A stretch of DNA of 64,000 nt from Persicobacter psychrovividus (GTDB taxonomy: Bacteria; Bacteroidota; Bacteroidia; Cytophagales; Cyclobacteriaceae). The stretch spans positions 496,001 through 560,000 of the forward strand of contig NZ_AP025292.1 in the NCBI RefSeq assembly GCF_036492425.1, given 5' to 3'. The notes under the pieces are model-generated. The model worked only from the letters and a program-made list of their open reading frames with translations, did not search any database and was not told the origin of the DNA. Below are positions 49,307-58,496 of the stretch, one piece after another. How positions within the stretch are numbered: position 1 is the first letter of the stretch; each line of letters starts with the position of its first letter. Both the position numbers and the translations under genes were made by a program.

Positions 49307-50485
49307 ATGTTTGAGGTAGTAGCCATAAAAGGAGCCGGAGGCGAAAATTTAAGCAAGGAACAACGACAGTTCAATCGCCTTACCAAGCAAATCCAAAACC
49401 TTCATGTCAAAATAGAAAAGGAGGAGAATAAGCTCGAGCAATTATTGGAGATTTATCAAAAGGAGATCAAACCGACAGAGCGACTACTATTTGAGGCGCG
49501 TGTTCGCTTTTTGAAAAAGGCCGATAAGATTTACAAAAAGTTTAAATTTAATAAACGTCAGGCCGAGGATATTGAGGAGGTTTTGGAGTTAATTTTGGTT
49601 CCTATCATTGAAATGATGGATCAGCCCGACGATGAAGTTATTGCATTGTACAATCGTTACTCTGAAAATACCTATGAAGAGGAGATGCAGGAGCAGTCGA
49701 TGGAAATGATGGACGAGCTCGAAGATATGATTAACAATATGTTTGGGGTAGATGTGGATTTCAGCGATTTGGATCCTGAGAAAATGAATACGCCTGAGGG
49801 TATGGCTGAGATTGCACAGAAGCTCAAAGAGCAAATGGGGCAACAATTTGAACAAGAGCAAAAGGAGCAAAAAGAAGCGCCAAAGACGAAAAAACAGATC
49901 GAGCGAGAACTAAATGCCAAGCAAGAAGAGATGGCGAAGTTGAAATCGCTCAAAGGCATTTATTTTTCATTAGCTAAGGTTTTGCATCCTGATACGGCTC
50001 GTACAGAGGAGGAGAGAGTTCAGCGAGAAGAGTTGATGAAAGAAGTTACTGCTGCCTATAAAGCAAAAGATCTTCCTGCTTTGTTGAAATTGGAGATGCA
50101 GTGGTTATCCTCTGAAAACGAGCATCTCGAAAAATTAACCCAAGAGCAACTGTCCCTGTACATTAGGGTGCTGAAAGAGCAGGTGAAAGAATTGAAAGGG
50201 GAGCTCGAGATCATTAAGATGAACCCTCGCTATAATGAAATAGGGGGGCTTGTTGATTTAGGAATTCAAGCGGCTAAACGAGAGATAAAGGAAGCGTTGA
50301 AGGGAATGAAAGATTTTATTGCCGTATGTGAAAAAGATACGCAACAACTGAATTCCCGCAAACAGTTGTTAATTTTTACAGAAGAAATGTTGGAAGAAGC
50401 AGCTGCAGGAGAAACGGATGATGAAATGGAGATGTTTGAGGATTTTTTCAGAATGATGGATGAAATGGATGATGATGACTATTGA
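49307..50485 (+). CDS. Coiled-coil protein with a J-domain-like segment
   Basis: A 392-residue acidic, highly charged protein, mostly predicted coiled coil and without signal peptide. Residues about 190-260 (ELNAKQEEMAKLKSLKGIYFSLAKVLHPDTARTEEER...KEVTAAYKAKDLPALLKLE) carry a degenerate J-domain with the HPD tripeptide in the right setting (AKVLHPD, then VTAAYKAKD). This suggests a DnaK co-chaperone role. N- and C-terminal arms are glutamate-rich; the C-terminus is very acidic (DDEMEMFEDFFRMMDEMDDDDY). The first 70 residues (RQFNRLTKQIQNLHVKIEKEENKLEQLLE) are also coiled coil. The full protein is not in a named family that I know. Confidence 0.75.
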   Translation: MFEVVAIKGAGGENLSKEQRQFNRLTKQIQNLHVKIEKEENKLEQLLEIYQKEIKPTERLLFEARVRFLKKADKIYKKFKFNKRQAEDIEEVLELILVPIIEMMDQPDDEVIALYNRYSENTYEEEMQEQSMEMMDELEDMINNMFGVDVDFSDLDPEKMNTPEGMAEIAQKLKEQMGQQFEQEQKEQKEAPKTKKQIERELNAKQEEMAKLKSLKGIYFSLAKVLHPDTARTEEERVQREELMKEVTAAYKAKDLPALLKLEMQWLSSENEHLEKLTQEQLSLYIRVLKEQVKELKGELEIIKMNPRYNEIGGLVDLGIQAAKREIKEALKGMKDFIAVCEKDTQQLNSRKQLLIFTEEMLEEAAAGETDDEMEMFEDFFRMMDEMDDDDY

Positions 50486-50508
50486 TCTTTTTTAAGTGAT
50501 TTAAAGTA

Positions 50509-50551
50509 AAAGCCCGAAACGGAGCGTGATGCTCTGTTTCGGGCTTTTTTG
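50509..50551 (+). terminator. Terminator of the J-domain-like gene (duplicated sequence)
   Basis: The same 12-bp stem and loop as at 49193-49235; the loops differ by one base (GCTCT against GCACT). Confidence 0.9.
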
Positions 50552-50575
50552 TTAGGGTATTAGCCTATCATTCTG

Positions 50576-50636
50576 GTTCAAGCGTCCCGCTTGGATCAGG
50601 CATTGGTAATCATTAGTCCAAGCGAGACGCTTGAAC
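50576..50636. repeat. Dispersed palindromic repeat, family A (copy 2)
   Basis: 20-bp arms beginning GTTCAAGCGTCCCGC and ending GCGAGACGCTTGAAC, separated by about 21 bases. It is the inverse orientation of the copy at 29321-29384, as judged by which arm carries the variant base. Confidence 0.75.
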
Positions 50637-50645
50637 TAAAGATAG

Positions 50646-50672
50646 CTATCACGAGAGGGACTCTCGCGACAG
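50646..50672. repeat. Dispersed palindromic repeat, family B (single unit)
   Basis: One 27-bp unit with arms CTATCACGAGAG and CTCTCGCGACAG around GGA, ten bases beyond the family A copy and four bases past the peptidase stop codon. Confidence 0.75.
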
Positions 50673-50675
50673 GTT

Positions 50676-52715
50676 TTAATAATTTACACCCAATTCTTCA
50701 ATCAAAAAGGCGTATTCCAAAGCGGTTTCTTTGAACTTGCGGAAACGCCCCGACTGCCCACCGTGGCCAGCATCCATATTGGTATGCAACAACACACGAT
50801 TATTGTCAGTCTTCAGCTCACGTAATTTGGCCACCCATTTGGTCGGTTCCCAATATTGCACCTGACTGTCGTGGAAGCCACTCGTTACCAAAACCGATGG
50901 ATAATCCTGTGCCACCACATTGTCATAAGGCGAATAGCTCAGCATATAATCATAATAGGTTTTGTCGTTCGGATTTCCCCATTCTTCATATTCGCCAATG
51001 GTCAATGGAATGGATTCATCCAGCATGGTTGTAACCACATCCACAAATGGAACCGCAGCAATCACCGCCTTGAACAAATCAGGGCGCATATTCATCACCG
51101 CACCCATCAACAGGCCTCCGGCAGAACCACCCATCATTGCCAATTTATCTTTATTGGTATAATTTTCAGCTGTTAGCCATTCCGCTGCTGCGATAAAGTC
51201 CAAGAAGGTATTTTTCTTTTTCAAAAACTTACCATGCTCATACCATGAACGTCCCAAGGTTTCAGAACCACGGATGTGCGCAATGGCATAAACAAATCCA
51301 CGATCCAACAGCGATAATCTCACCGAGCTGAAATGCGGATCAATGCTGTAACCATACGAACCGTAACCGTAAAGCAAGGTCGGGTTGCCTCCCTCTTTTT
51401 TCAGTCCTTTTTTATAGACAATCGACATCGGAACCATCACGCCATCATGCGAAGGGAAGTTCACGCGCTCACATACATAATCATCCGCAGAATACCCGCC
51501 GACAATCTCTTGCTCTTTTTTCAATTCTTTGGAGCGATCCGCCATATTGAAATCAAATACCGAGTTTGGACGGGTCATCGAAGCGTAACCAAAACGCAGG
51601 ATGTTGGTGTCAAAATCCATATTGGCACCTGTATAAGCCACATAGGCAGGTTCATCGAATGGAATGTAATAGTCTTCCGTTTCGTCCCAACGCTTCACAT
51701 TCAGGTGGATCAATCCGTCTTTTCTTTCGGTAACCACCAAATAGTCGCGGAAAATTTCGATGTCTTCTAACAGCACATCTTCGCGGTGAGGAATCACTTC
51801 CACCCAATCATGAAAAGTGGTGGCCGTTTCGGTACATTTCATCAGGCGGAAATTGTGCGCCGCCATATTGGTGCGGATATAGAAATGATCTTCGAAGTGA
51901 TCAATGCCATATTCCAACAGAGGCGTACGTGCCTGAAACATTCTGAACTCGCCGGTCGGGTTTTCCGCTTCCAAAATCTGAAATTCGGAAGAGGTTGTAC
52001 TCGTTGAGCCAATGATCAGGTATTTTTTGGATTTGGTTTTATAGATAAAGGTGTCATATAAGCCATCCTCTTCTTCAAATACCAAAACATCCTCTTCCTG
52101 AGGCGTACCCAGAACGTGTCGATAGGTACGGTAAGCTCGCAGGGCATCATCTTTCAAAGTATAAAAGATCGTTTTGTTGTCATTGGCCCAAGTGATGCTT
52201 CCCGCCGTGGCAGGAATCAAATCCTCAAATACCTCACCCGTCTGCAAATCCTTGATGCGGATGTCATAATTGCGGCGGCCGACCGTATCTTCACTAAAGG
52301 CAATCAGTTGATTATTGGTACTGACCTCCCAATCGCCAAGGGAATAATAATCATGCCCTTTGGCCATTTGATTTTGATCCAAAAGCACTTCTTCCTCCGC
52401 TTCCAAACTGCCCTTTTTTCGGCAATTGATCGCATATTCCTTGCCCTCTTCATATCGGGTATAGTAATAATAGCCATCATAGAGCACAGGAACAGATTTA
52501 TCGTCCTGCTTGATGCGACCAACGATTTCGTCATAAAGTGTCTTTTGCAACCCTTCAGTAGCCGAAAGCGAAGCCTGCGTATATTCATTTTCTTTGTTCA
52601 AATAATCGACAACCTCTTGGTTTTCGCGGTCGCGCATCCAATAGTATTCGTCCACACGTTGGTGTCCGTGGGCAGTCAATATTTTATTTATTTTTTTGGG
52701 GCGAGGTGCTTCCAT
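50676..52715 (-). CDS. S9 family serine peptidase (prolyl oligopeptidase/oligopeptidase B type)
   Basis: About 679 residues: an N-terminal beta-propeller (about 1-400) and a C-terminal alpha/beta-hydrolase domain. The catalytic serine is in MMGGSAGGLLMGAVMN, the aspartate probably in TSGFHDSQVQYWEP and the histidine in NMDAGHGGQSGRFRK. The opening (PRPKKINKILTAHGHQRVDEYYWMRDR) is typical of oligopeptidase B (cleavage after basic residues). I see no signal peptide with the ATG at 52715, which I prefer; an in-frame start at 52748 adds 11 residues. Confidence 0.93.
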   Translation of the reverse strand: MEAPRPKKINKILTAHGHQRVDEYYWMRDRENQEVVDYLNKENEYTQASLSATEGLQKTLYDEIVGRIKQDDKSVPVLYDGYYYYTRYEEGKEYAINCRKKGSLEAEEEVLLDQNQMAKGHDYYSLGDWEVSTNNQLIAFSEDTVGRRNYDIRIKDLQTGEVFEDLIPATAGSITWANDNKTIFYTLKDDALRAYRTYRHVLGTPQEEDVLVFEEEDGLYDTFIYKTKSKKYLIIGSTSTTSSEFQILEAENPTGEFRMFQARTPLLEYGIDHFEDHFYIRTNMAAHNFRLMKCTETATTFHDWVEVIPHREDVLLEDIEIFRDYLVVTERKDGLIHLNVKRWDETEDYYIPFDEPAYVAYTGANMDFDTNILRFGYASMTRPNSVFDFNMADRSKELKKEQEIVGGYSADDYVCERVNFPSHDGVMVPMSIVYKKGLKKEGGNPTLLYGYGSYGYSIDPHFSSVRLSLLDRGFVYAIAHIRGSETLGRSWYEHGKFLKKKNTFLDFIAAAEWLTAENYTNKDKLAMMGGSAGGLLMGAVMNMRPDLFKAVIAAVPFVDVVTTMLDESIPLTIGEYEEWGNPNDKTYYDYMLSYSPYDNVVAQDYPSVLVTSGFHDSQVQYWEPTKWVAKLRELKTDNNRVLLHTNMDAGHGGQSGRFRKFKETALEYAFLIEELGVNY

Positions 52716-53378
52716 TATTGCTATGATTTGGTGCGGCAGAGCGCACATTTTAGTCTATTCTTCTTTAAAGTTCAAAGGTCGTTTTTTCAGTAAAATTTTC
52801 TAAAGGAATGTAGCTTTTTGTCAAAAATTGGGCTGAATTTGATCAGTGCAAAAAGTGTATTAATTCAAAAACGGGGAAGGGACGTTAAAATAAGTGGGAT
52901 CTGATGGATAATTGTGATAATTATGATAAAAGTCATGATTTGTGTTTTTCTTATTTCTATTCAGCACAATCGGGTGAGTTTTTTCAAAAAAAATCACATA
53001 GTTTGAACCACATTATCATTTCTTGTGTTACTTCTAAAGCCAAATATTGGTGATAAGATCTTAATAGTTTGTGAGATCATTAATTTGTGAATCAATAAGT
53101 TGCTTGTTTTTGGGAAGGGTGTAAAATTTTCGGCTTTTGCGCCACAGAATGTAATTTATCGGCAAATAGGCATCGCTATTAGGCTAAGGCCTATGTTTTA
53201 CTTAAATTTGCACGAAATTTACAGGCGACCGATAATGTAAGTATTGGCACAAATATTGTTTTTACAAGATCAATTATCGCTTTTGGCTTTGAGGGTACAA
53301 ATGCTGGATCAGCATATTTGGCGTTTATGAATTTTAATGATTGAGAAAAAGCTGAAAAGTTAAACAAATACATCTTTT
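52716..53378. other. Long intergenic region upstream of pyruvate kinase
   Basis: About 660 bp without a recognised gene on either strand. It is AT-rich, includes the short palindrome TAGGCTAAGGCCTA near 53181, a promoter element at 53203 and then a leader of about 160 bases before pyk. No ORF looked protein-like. Confidence 0.5.
53203..53210 (+). promoter_or_regulatory. -7 promoter element of pyk with a long leader
   Basis: TAAATTTG matches TAnnTTTG. It is 168 bases upstream of the pyk ATG, so the transcript would have an unusually long 5' untranslated region for this window. Confidence 0.45.
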
Positions 53379-54791
53379 ATGAAAAATACTAAAATTGTTG
53401 CTACGATCTCTGACCGTAAGTGTGACATTCCGTTCTTGACAGAAATGTATAATCAAGGTATGAACGTTGTTCGTATCAATACAGCTCACCAAACTTTCGA
53501 AGATTCTTTGCGCGTTGTTGAAAACGTTCGTGCAGTATCTGACAAAATCGGTATCTTGGTAGATACTAAAGGTCCAGAAATCAGAACAACAAAGATCGAG
53601 GAAGAGTTCCGCGTGAAGCCAGGTGACGAAGTATTCATGGCTGGTGATCCTGAAGGTAAGTCAACTCGTGAGTTGGTTTATGTAAACTACGCTGGTTTCG
53701 TAGAAGATGTACCTGCAGGTTCTCGTATCTTGATTGATGATGGTGATGTTGAGTTCATCGTAAAAGAAAAACAAGGCGACAAGTTGTTGTGTATCGCACA
53801 AAACTCTGGTCCTGTTAAGTCAAGAAAATCAGTGAACATCCCTTCTGTTCACGTTAAATTGCCTTCTATCACTGCTAAGGATAAAGGTTATATCGAGTGG
53901 GTTGCTGATAACAACATTGATTTCGTAGCACACTCTTTCGTACGTAACGCTGCTGACGTTATCGCTGTACAAGACATCTTGGATGCTAAAGGTTCTGATG
54001 CGAAAATTATCGCTAAGATTGAGAACCAAGCGGGTGTTGATAACATCGACGAGATCTTGGATCACGTACACTCTATCATGGTAGCTCGTGGTGACTTGGC
54101 TGTTGAGATTCCACAGGAGCGTATTCCGATCACTCAAAAAATGATCATCGACAAGTGTATCGCTCGTCGTAAGCCTGTTATTACTGCTACTCAAATGTTG
54201 CACACAATGATCGAGAACCCACGTCCAACACGTGCGGAGATCTCTGACGTTGCGAATGCGATCTATGATGGTACTGATGCAGTAATGCTTTCTGGTGAGT
54301 CAGCTTACGGTGACTACCCAATCGAGGCCGTAAAAACAATGACTTCTATTGCTATGGCAACAGAAAACTACGAAGGTTTCAAGAAAAACACTGAGTTCGT
54401 TGTATTGAACAACGATATCTCTGCATTCGTAGCAAAATCTGCTTACTATGCTTCAGAGCACTTGAACCCAACTGCAATCATCACAGACACAGCTTCTGGC
54501 CGTTCTCCACGTGCTATTGCAGCTTACCGTCCAAAAACACCAATTTTCGCTGTAGCTTATGATGAGCGTGTAATGCGTGAATTGTCTTTGACTTACGGTG
54601 TGCGTGCAACTTACTTGTCTAAAGGTGACGATAAGAACGCATTCATCAAAGAATCAGTGAAGACGTTGAAAGACAATGGTGCTGTTGAAGCAACTGATCG
54701 TTTGGTTATCGTTGGTGGTAACTTCGGTGAGGCTGCTGGTGCATCTACTTTGGACATCGCAACTTTGGAAAACATCGAGAAAAACTACTAA
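53379..54791 (+). CDS. pyk: Pyruvate kinase
   Basis: A 470-residue glycolytic enzyme that converts phosphoenolpyruvate and ADP to pyruvate and ATP. The start (MKNTKIVATISDRKCDIPFL) and the barrel motifs NTAHQ, DTKGPEIRTT, IAKIENQAGVDNIDEIL, MVARGDLAVEIP, KPVITATQMLHTM and the phosphate loop SGESAYGDYPIEAVKTM are present. The C-terminal domain (about 335-470) is complete. Codon use is strongly biased to highly expressed forms. Single gene with terminator. Confidence 0.97.
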   Translation: MKNTKIVATISDRKCDIPFLTEMYNQGMNVVRINTAHQTFEDSLRVVENVRAVSDKIGILVDTKGPEIRTTKIEEEFRVKPGDEVFMAGDPEGKSTRELVYVNYAGFVEDVPAGSRILIDDGDVEFIVKEKQGDKLLCIAQNSGPVKSRKSVNIPSVHVKLPSITAKDKGYIEWVADNNIDFVAHSFVRNAADVIAVQDILDAKGSDAKIIAKIENQAGVDNIDEILDHVHSIMVARGDLAVEIPQERIPITQKMIIDKCIARRKPVITATQMLHTMIENPRPTRAEISDVANAIYDGTDAVMLSGESAYGDYPIEAVKTMTSIAMATENYEGFKKNTEFVVLNNDISAFVAKSAYYASEHLNPTAIITDTASGRSPRAIAAYRPKTPIFAVAYDERVMRELSLTYGVRATYLSKGDDKNAFIKESVKTLKDNGAVEATDRLVIVGGNFGEAAGASTLDIATLENIEKNY

Positions 54792-54815
54792 TAAGTAGCT
54801 TTCCCATAAAATAAG

Positions 54816-54846
54816 AAAGACGACCAATATGGTCGTCTTTTTTTTT
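54816..54846 (+). terminator. Terminator of pyk
   Basis: The perfect ten-bp stem AAAGACGACC/GGTCGTCTTT, loop AATAT, is followed by a run of T residues. Confidence 0.9.
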
Positions 54847-54958
54847 GCCAAGCATTTTTTTCGACGCTTTCAATCTTGTTCTTCCTTTTCAGATGGCAGT
54901 AAATTGAAATCAATACAATGAGTGTTGATGTGCTGTTGAATTGCGCTCAATCGTTGGC

Positions 54959-55867
54959 CTACACCTTCTGGGTAATCTGTTCATGTAGAATTTTGATTCC
55001 TTCCTCGAAACTGTGGGGTTCGTAACCGAGTACTTTTCTGGCTTTGTCGATATTGAAACCTGTCTTGGGTGGTCGTTTGGCTGTTTGCTGAAAGATGCTG
55101 CCGTCCACTTTTTCTATGGCTGATTTATCAAGCTCAAAATAGTCGCAGGTCATCATGGCCATATCATATGGCGTAAGAAGATCTTTTCCTGAAATATTGA
55201 AAATACCTTCTGCCTGTTTTTTGGCAATCAGCCAGCAGCCCATCGCAAGGTCTTCGGCAAGGGTAGGTGTACGCCATTGGTCATCGACAATTTTAAGCTC
55301 CTTACCCTGCTCGATGCTGTTTTTTACCCACAGGATAATGTTTGATCGGCTCATGTCATGAGCGATACCATAAACCAGTACCGTTCTTGCAATGGCCCAT
55401 CGGATATTGCTTTTTTGCAGGCATTCCTCCGCAGCAAGCTTACTTTCTCCATAATAACTGATCGGGTTGGGCTTTGCTTCTTCATCATAAGGACCATCCT
55501 GTCCGTCAAAAATAAAGTCCGTAGAAAGGTGTAACAGAAAAGAATCCTGCTTTCCGCAGGCATCAATCAGGTGGTTTACCGCAGATACATTCAACTTCCA
55601 ACAGCTTTCTTGTTCTGTTTCTGACTGATCGACATTGGTCATGGCGGCAGTGTTAATGACCACCTCAGGCTTTTGAGCACCTATCACTTCATTGACCTCC
55701 GCTGCATTGCAAATATCCATCGGAATAAAAGTAAATTTCCCTGCTGACGCTGGGAGCCTTGATTTGCCCAATCCCGTGGCAATCACCTCTACATCTGTTT
55801 GCTGGCTAAGTAGCTGTACCAATTTTTGCCCCAATAGGCCATTGGCTCCAGTAATAAGTATCTTCAT
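54959..55867 (-). CDS. RfbD-like NAD-dependent sugar reductase/epimerase (SDR family)
   Basis: A 302-residue extended short-chain dehydrogenase. The Rossmann start is MKILITGANGLLGQKLVQ, then INTAAMTNVDQSE and the catalytic STDFIFDGQ and YYGESK (YxxxK). The pattern is that of dTDP-4-dehydrorhamnose reductase (RfbD/RmlD) and related proteins. The lack of rfbABC neighbours means the substrate is uncertain; similar stand-alone copies are annotated as SDR family oxidoreductases. It may feed surface polysaccharide synthesis. Confidence 0.85.
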   Translation of the reverse strand: MKILITGANGLLGQKLVQLLSQQTDVEVIATGLGKSRLPASAGKFTFIPMDICNAAEVNEVIGAQKPEVVINTAAMTNVDQSETEQESCWKLNVSAVNHLIDACGKQDSFLLHLSTDFIFDGQDGPYDEEAKPNPISYYGESKLAAEECLQKSNIRWAIARTVLVYGIAHDMSRSNIILWVKNSIEQGKELKIVDDQWRTPTLAEDLAMGCWLIAKKQAEGIFNISGKDLLTPYDMAMMTCDYFELDKSAIEKVDGSIFQQTAKRPPKTGFNIDKARKVLGYEPHSFEEGIKILHEQITQKV

Positions 55868-55891
55868 AGGTTTATAAAAAAGGATGACAAA

Positions 55892-55943
55892 AAAGCGTTT
55901 ATCATGACCATCATTAAGTTGATGCTGTCATCATAAACGCTTT
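55892..55943 (-). terminator. Terminator of recQ
   Basis: The 17-bp arms AAAGCGTTTATCATGAC and GTCATCATAAACGCTTT pair with one mismatch, and on the minus strand are followed by TTTGTC. It separates recQ from the SDR gene. Confidence 0.82.
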
Positions 55944-55966
55944 CTTCAATCTGGTGTTGTATCAAT

Positions 55967-58123
55967 TTAATTTGCTAAGTCCGTGTAAATCTTAATGCGC
56001 ATCAAGCGGATTTCGTCTTCGGCATAATCTTCTCCCAGTTCATCGAGTGCGGTTTCGATATTGTCCGTTTCAGCGCCCATAAAATATTCCTGAATATCGC
56101 TTTGCATTTCTTCATCCATGATTTCCTCAATGAAATAATCGATGTTCAGCTTCGTTCCAGAAAAACAAATGTGCTCCATTTCTTCCAATAGCTGGAAGAA
56201 ATCCCAGCTTCTTCCTTCAGCAAGCTCATCGAGATTAACCTTACGGTCGATTTGCTGAATGATAAAAATTTTATCTTTAGAACGGTCACCAGCCGTTTTT
56301 ACCGTTACTTCATCGGCAGTTTCAATGTCGTTTTCAGCGACGTATTTTTCTATCAGGCTCAGGAACGGTTTTCCGAACTTGCGTGCTTTGCCTTGCCCCA
56401 CTCCCTGAACCTGCAAAAGGCTTTCCATGGAGGTGGGATAGATGATGGCCATCTCTTCAAGTGCTGGCTCTGAAAAAACCACATAAGGAGGCACCCCTTT
56501 GGTTTTGGCTACTTCTTTTCGAAGGGCGACCAATTGCGCAAAAAGAACCTTATCGTGCGCTTTTACATTGATGGTCGGCAGATCCTCTTCTTCACTTTCG
56601 TTGCGGTAATCGTGCCCAAGGGGAACAAGGATCTCGTGTGGTTCGTCAATGAATTTTTTACCGAGCTCGGTAACCTTCAGTACCCCATAATTGTCAATAT
56701 CTTTATCCAGAAGCTGATGAATCATCGCCGCACGGAAGATATTTTTCCAGTGCTCATCATCATCTTCTTTTCCCAGACCATAAATTGGCAGCTTGTCATG
56801 TTCGTAACTGAGGACATACTGATTTTGTGAACCTCGAACAACGGACACCAAATGGTTGATGCCGAAACGCTCGCTGGTCATCAGGGCTGTTTTTACAGCT
56901 ATCTGAATTTGATCCTGTGCATTGAAACGATCTTTCGGGTGCTTACAATTGTCACAAAAGCCACAATCTTCCTCCATATGTTCTCCAAAATAGTGGAGCA
57001 ACTGTTTGCGTCGACATACGGCAGATTCTGAAAAGGAAGCCACTTCATCCAGGAGCATCTTTGCGTTCTCCCGCTCGGTAACTGGCTTGTCTTTGTTGAA
57101 TTTTTCGAGTTTTACAATGTCGTTATAACTGTAGAAAAGCAGACAATGCCCATCGAGGCCATCGCGACCTGCACGTCCCGTTTCCTGATAATAACCTTCC
57201 AGTGATTTTGGGGCGTCGTAGTGAATGACAAACCGCACATCGGGTTTGTCGATCCCCATACCAAAAGCAATGGTCGCTACAATCACTTCAAGATCTTCAT
57301 TTAGAAAATCATCCTGATTTTTTACCCGCATTCCAGACTCCAGACCTGCATGGTATGGCGCTGCCTTAATGCCGTTCACTTTCAGTAAATTGGCAACCTC
57401 TTCCACTTTTTTACGGCTCAGACAGTAAATAATCCCTGCCTGCCCTTTGTGGTCAAGGATAAATTTTATCAGTTGCTTGTCGATTCCTTTTTTCGGGCGA
57501 ACCTCATAATAAAGATTTTCGCGGTTAAAGGAAGATTTGAACAGGTTAGCTTCCTCAAGCCCGAGGTTACGCTGAATATCCAGCTGCACTTTTGGGGTGG
57601 CCGTGGCCGTGAGCGCAATAATGGGTAAATCACCAAACTGAGTGATGATTGTTCGAATTCGACGATATTCCGGTCGGAAGTCATGCCCCCATTCTGAAAT
57701 ACAGTGGGCTTCATCAATGGCTACAAAAGAAATTTTTGCCTCTTTCAAAAAAGCGACATTCTCTTCCTTGGTCAGTGATTCTGGTGCCACATATAACAAA
57801 CGCGCTTCACCCTCTAAAACTTTTTTCTTTACCTTGTTCATCTCCCCTTTGGTCAGGGTGGAGTTGAGCATGTAAGCGGAAACGCCCAAAGCATTGAGTT
57901 GATCAACCTGGTTTTTCATCAGTGCAATCAGCGGGCTGATAACAATAGCAGTACCGTCCAAAAGTAGGGCAGGAAGCTGGTAACAAAGTGATTTACCGGC
58001 TCCTGTGGGCATAATAACGAATGTATTATTGCCGTTCAGGAGGTTTTTTATAATGACTTCTTGGTTACCCCTGAATTGGTCATAACCGAAGACTTCTTTT
58101 AATTTATCTGTTATTTTACTCAA
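55967..58123 (-). CDS. recQ: ATP-dependent DNA helicase RecQ
   Basis: A 718-residue superfamily 2 helicase. Q-motif and Walker A appear in FGYDQFRGNQEVI and IMPTGAGKSLCYQLPAL, Walker B is DEAH (FVAIDEAHCISEWGHDFRPEYRRI), and the motif VI region is YYQETGRAGRDG. The RecQ-Ct zinc site shows CRRKQLLHYFGE then CGFCDNCKHP. A winged-helix and an HRDC domain (about 525-610, VKAHDKVLFAQLVALRKEVAKTKGVPPYVVF) follow, then about 100 extra residues. It acts in recombination and replication-fork repair. Confidence 0.96.
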   Translation of the reverse strand: MSKITDKLKEVFGYDQFRGNQEVIIKNLLNGNNTFVIMPTGAGKSLCYQLPALLLDGTAIVISPLIALMKNQVDQLNALGVSAYMLNSTLTKGEMNKVKKKVLEGEARLLYVAPESLTKEENVAFLKEAKISFVAIDEAHCISEWGHDFRPEYRRIRTIITQFGDLPIIALTATATPKVQLDIQRNLGLEEANLFKSSFNRENLYYEVRPKKGIDKQLIKFILDHKGQAGIIYCLSRKKVEEVANLLKVNGIKAAPYHAGLESGMRVKNQDDFLNEDLEVIVATIAFGMGIDKPDVRFVIHYDAPKSLEGYYQETGRAGRDGLDGHCLLFYSYNDIVKLEKFNKDKPVTERENAKMLLDEVASFSESAVCRRKQLLHYFGEHMEEDCGFCDNCKHPKDRFNAQDQIQIAVKTALMTSERFGINHLVSVVRGSQNQYVLSYEHDKLPIYGLGKEDDDEHWKNIFRAAMIHQLLDKDIDNYGVLKVTELGKKFIDEPHEILVPLGHDYRNESEEEDLPTINVKAHDKVLFAQLVALRKEVAKTKGVPPYVVFSEPALEEMAIIYPTSMESLLQVQGVGQGKARKFGKPFLSLIEKYVAENDIETADEVTVKTAGDRSKDKIFIIQQIDRKVNLDELAEGRSWDFFQLLEEMEHICFSGTKLNIDYFIEEIMDEEMQSDIQEYFMGAETDNIETALDELGEDYAEDEIRLMRIKIYTDLAN

Positions 58124-58496
58124 GATCCTTGCAGTTGTAGGTGCTCAAAAATCATTACGTAGTTCATGGCCTGAAAATTGGCAATGCCCTAATATAAGAT
58201 ATTGAAAAATATTGTATTTTTCTAATGATTTTGATCATTAGTTATGCGTTATTCCCTATGGGGTAAACTTGATTGAGGAGGATTTGATATTATATTTATA
58301 GAAAATTAAATTAATATTTAAATATTGCCTCTGAATCCCTCAAAGGATAGATTTGATACATGAATTTACAATTTATAACATATCAACAAAAGGAGTTTAT
58401 TTCTTTTTTCGGGGAATAGGATATAAATTGTAAGCTGTAAAGCAGTATTTAAATTTAAACAAATTAAAGATTTGTTTAATTGTAACCCGTGTAGTA
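58124..58496. other. AT-rich intergenic region between recQ and manC
   Basis: A 373-bp divergent promoter region with no recognised gene. It contains a perfect palindrome CTAATGAT-TTTG-ATCATTAG at 58222-58241 that could be an operator. Confidence 0.5.
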
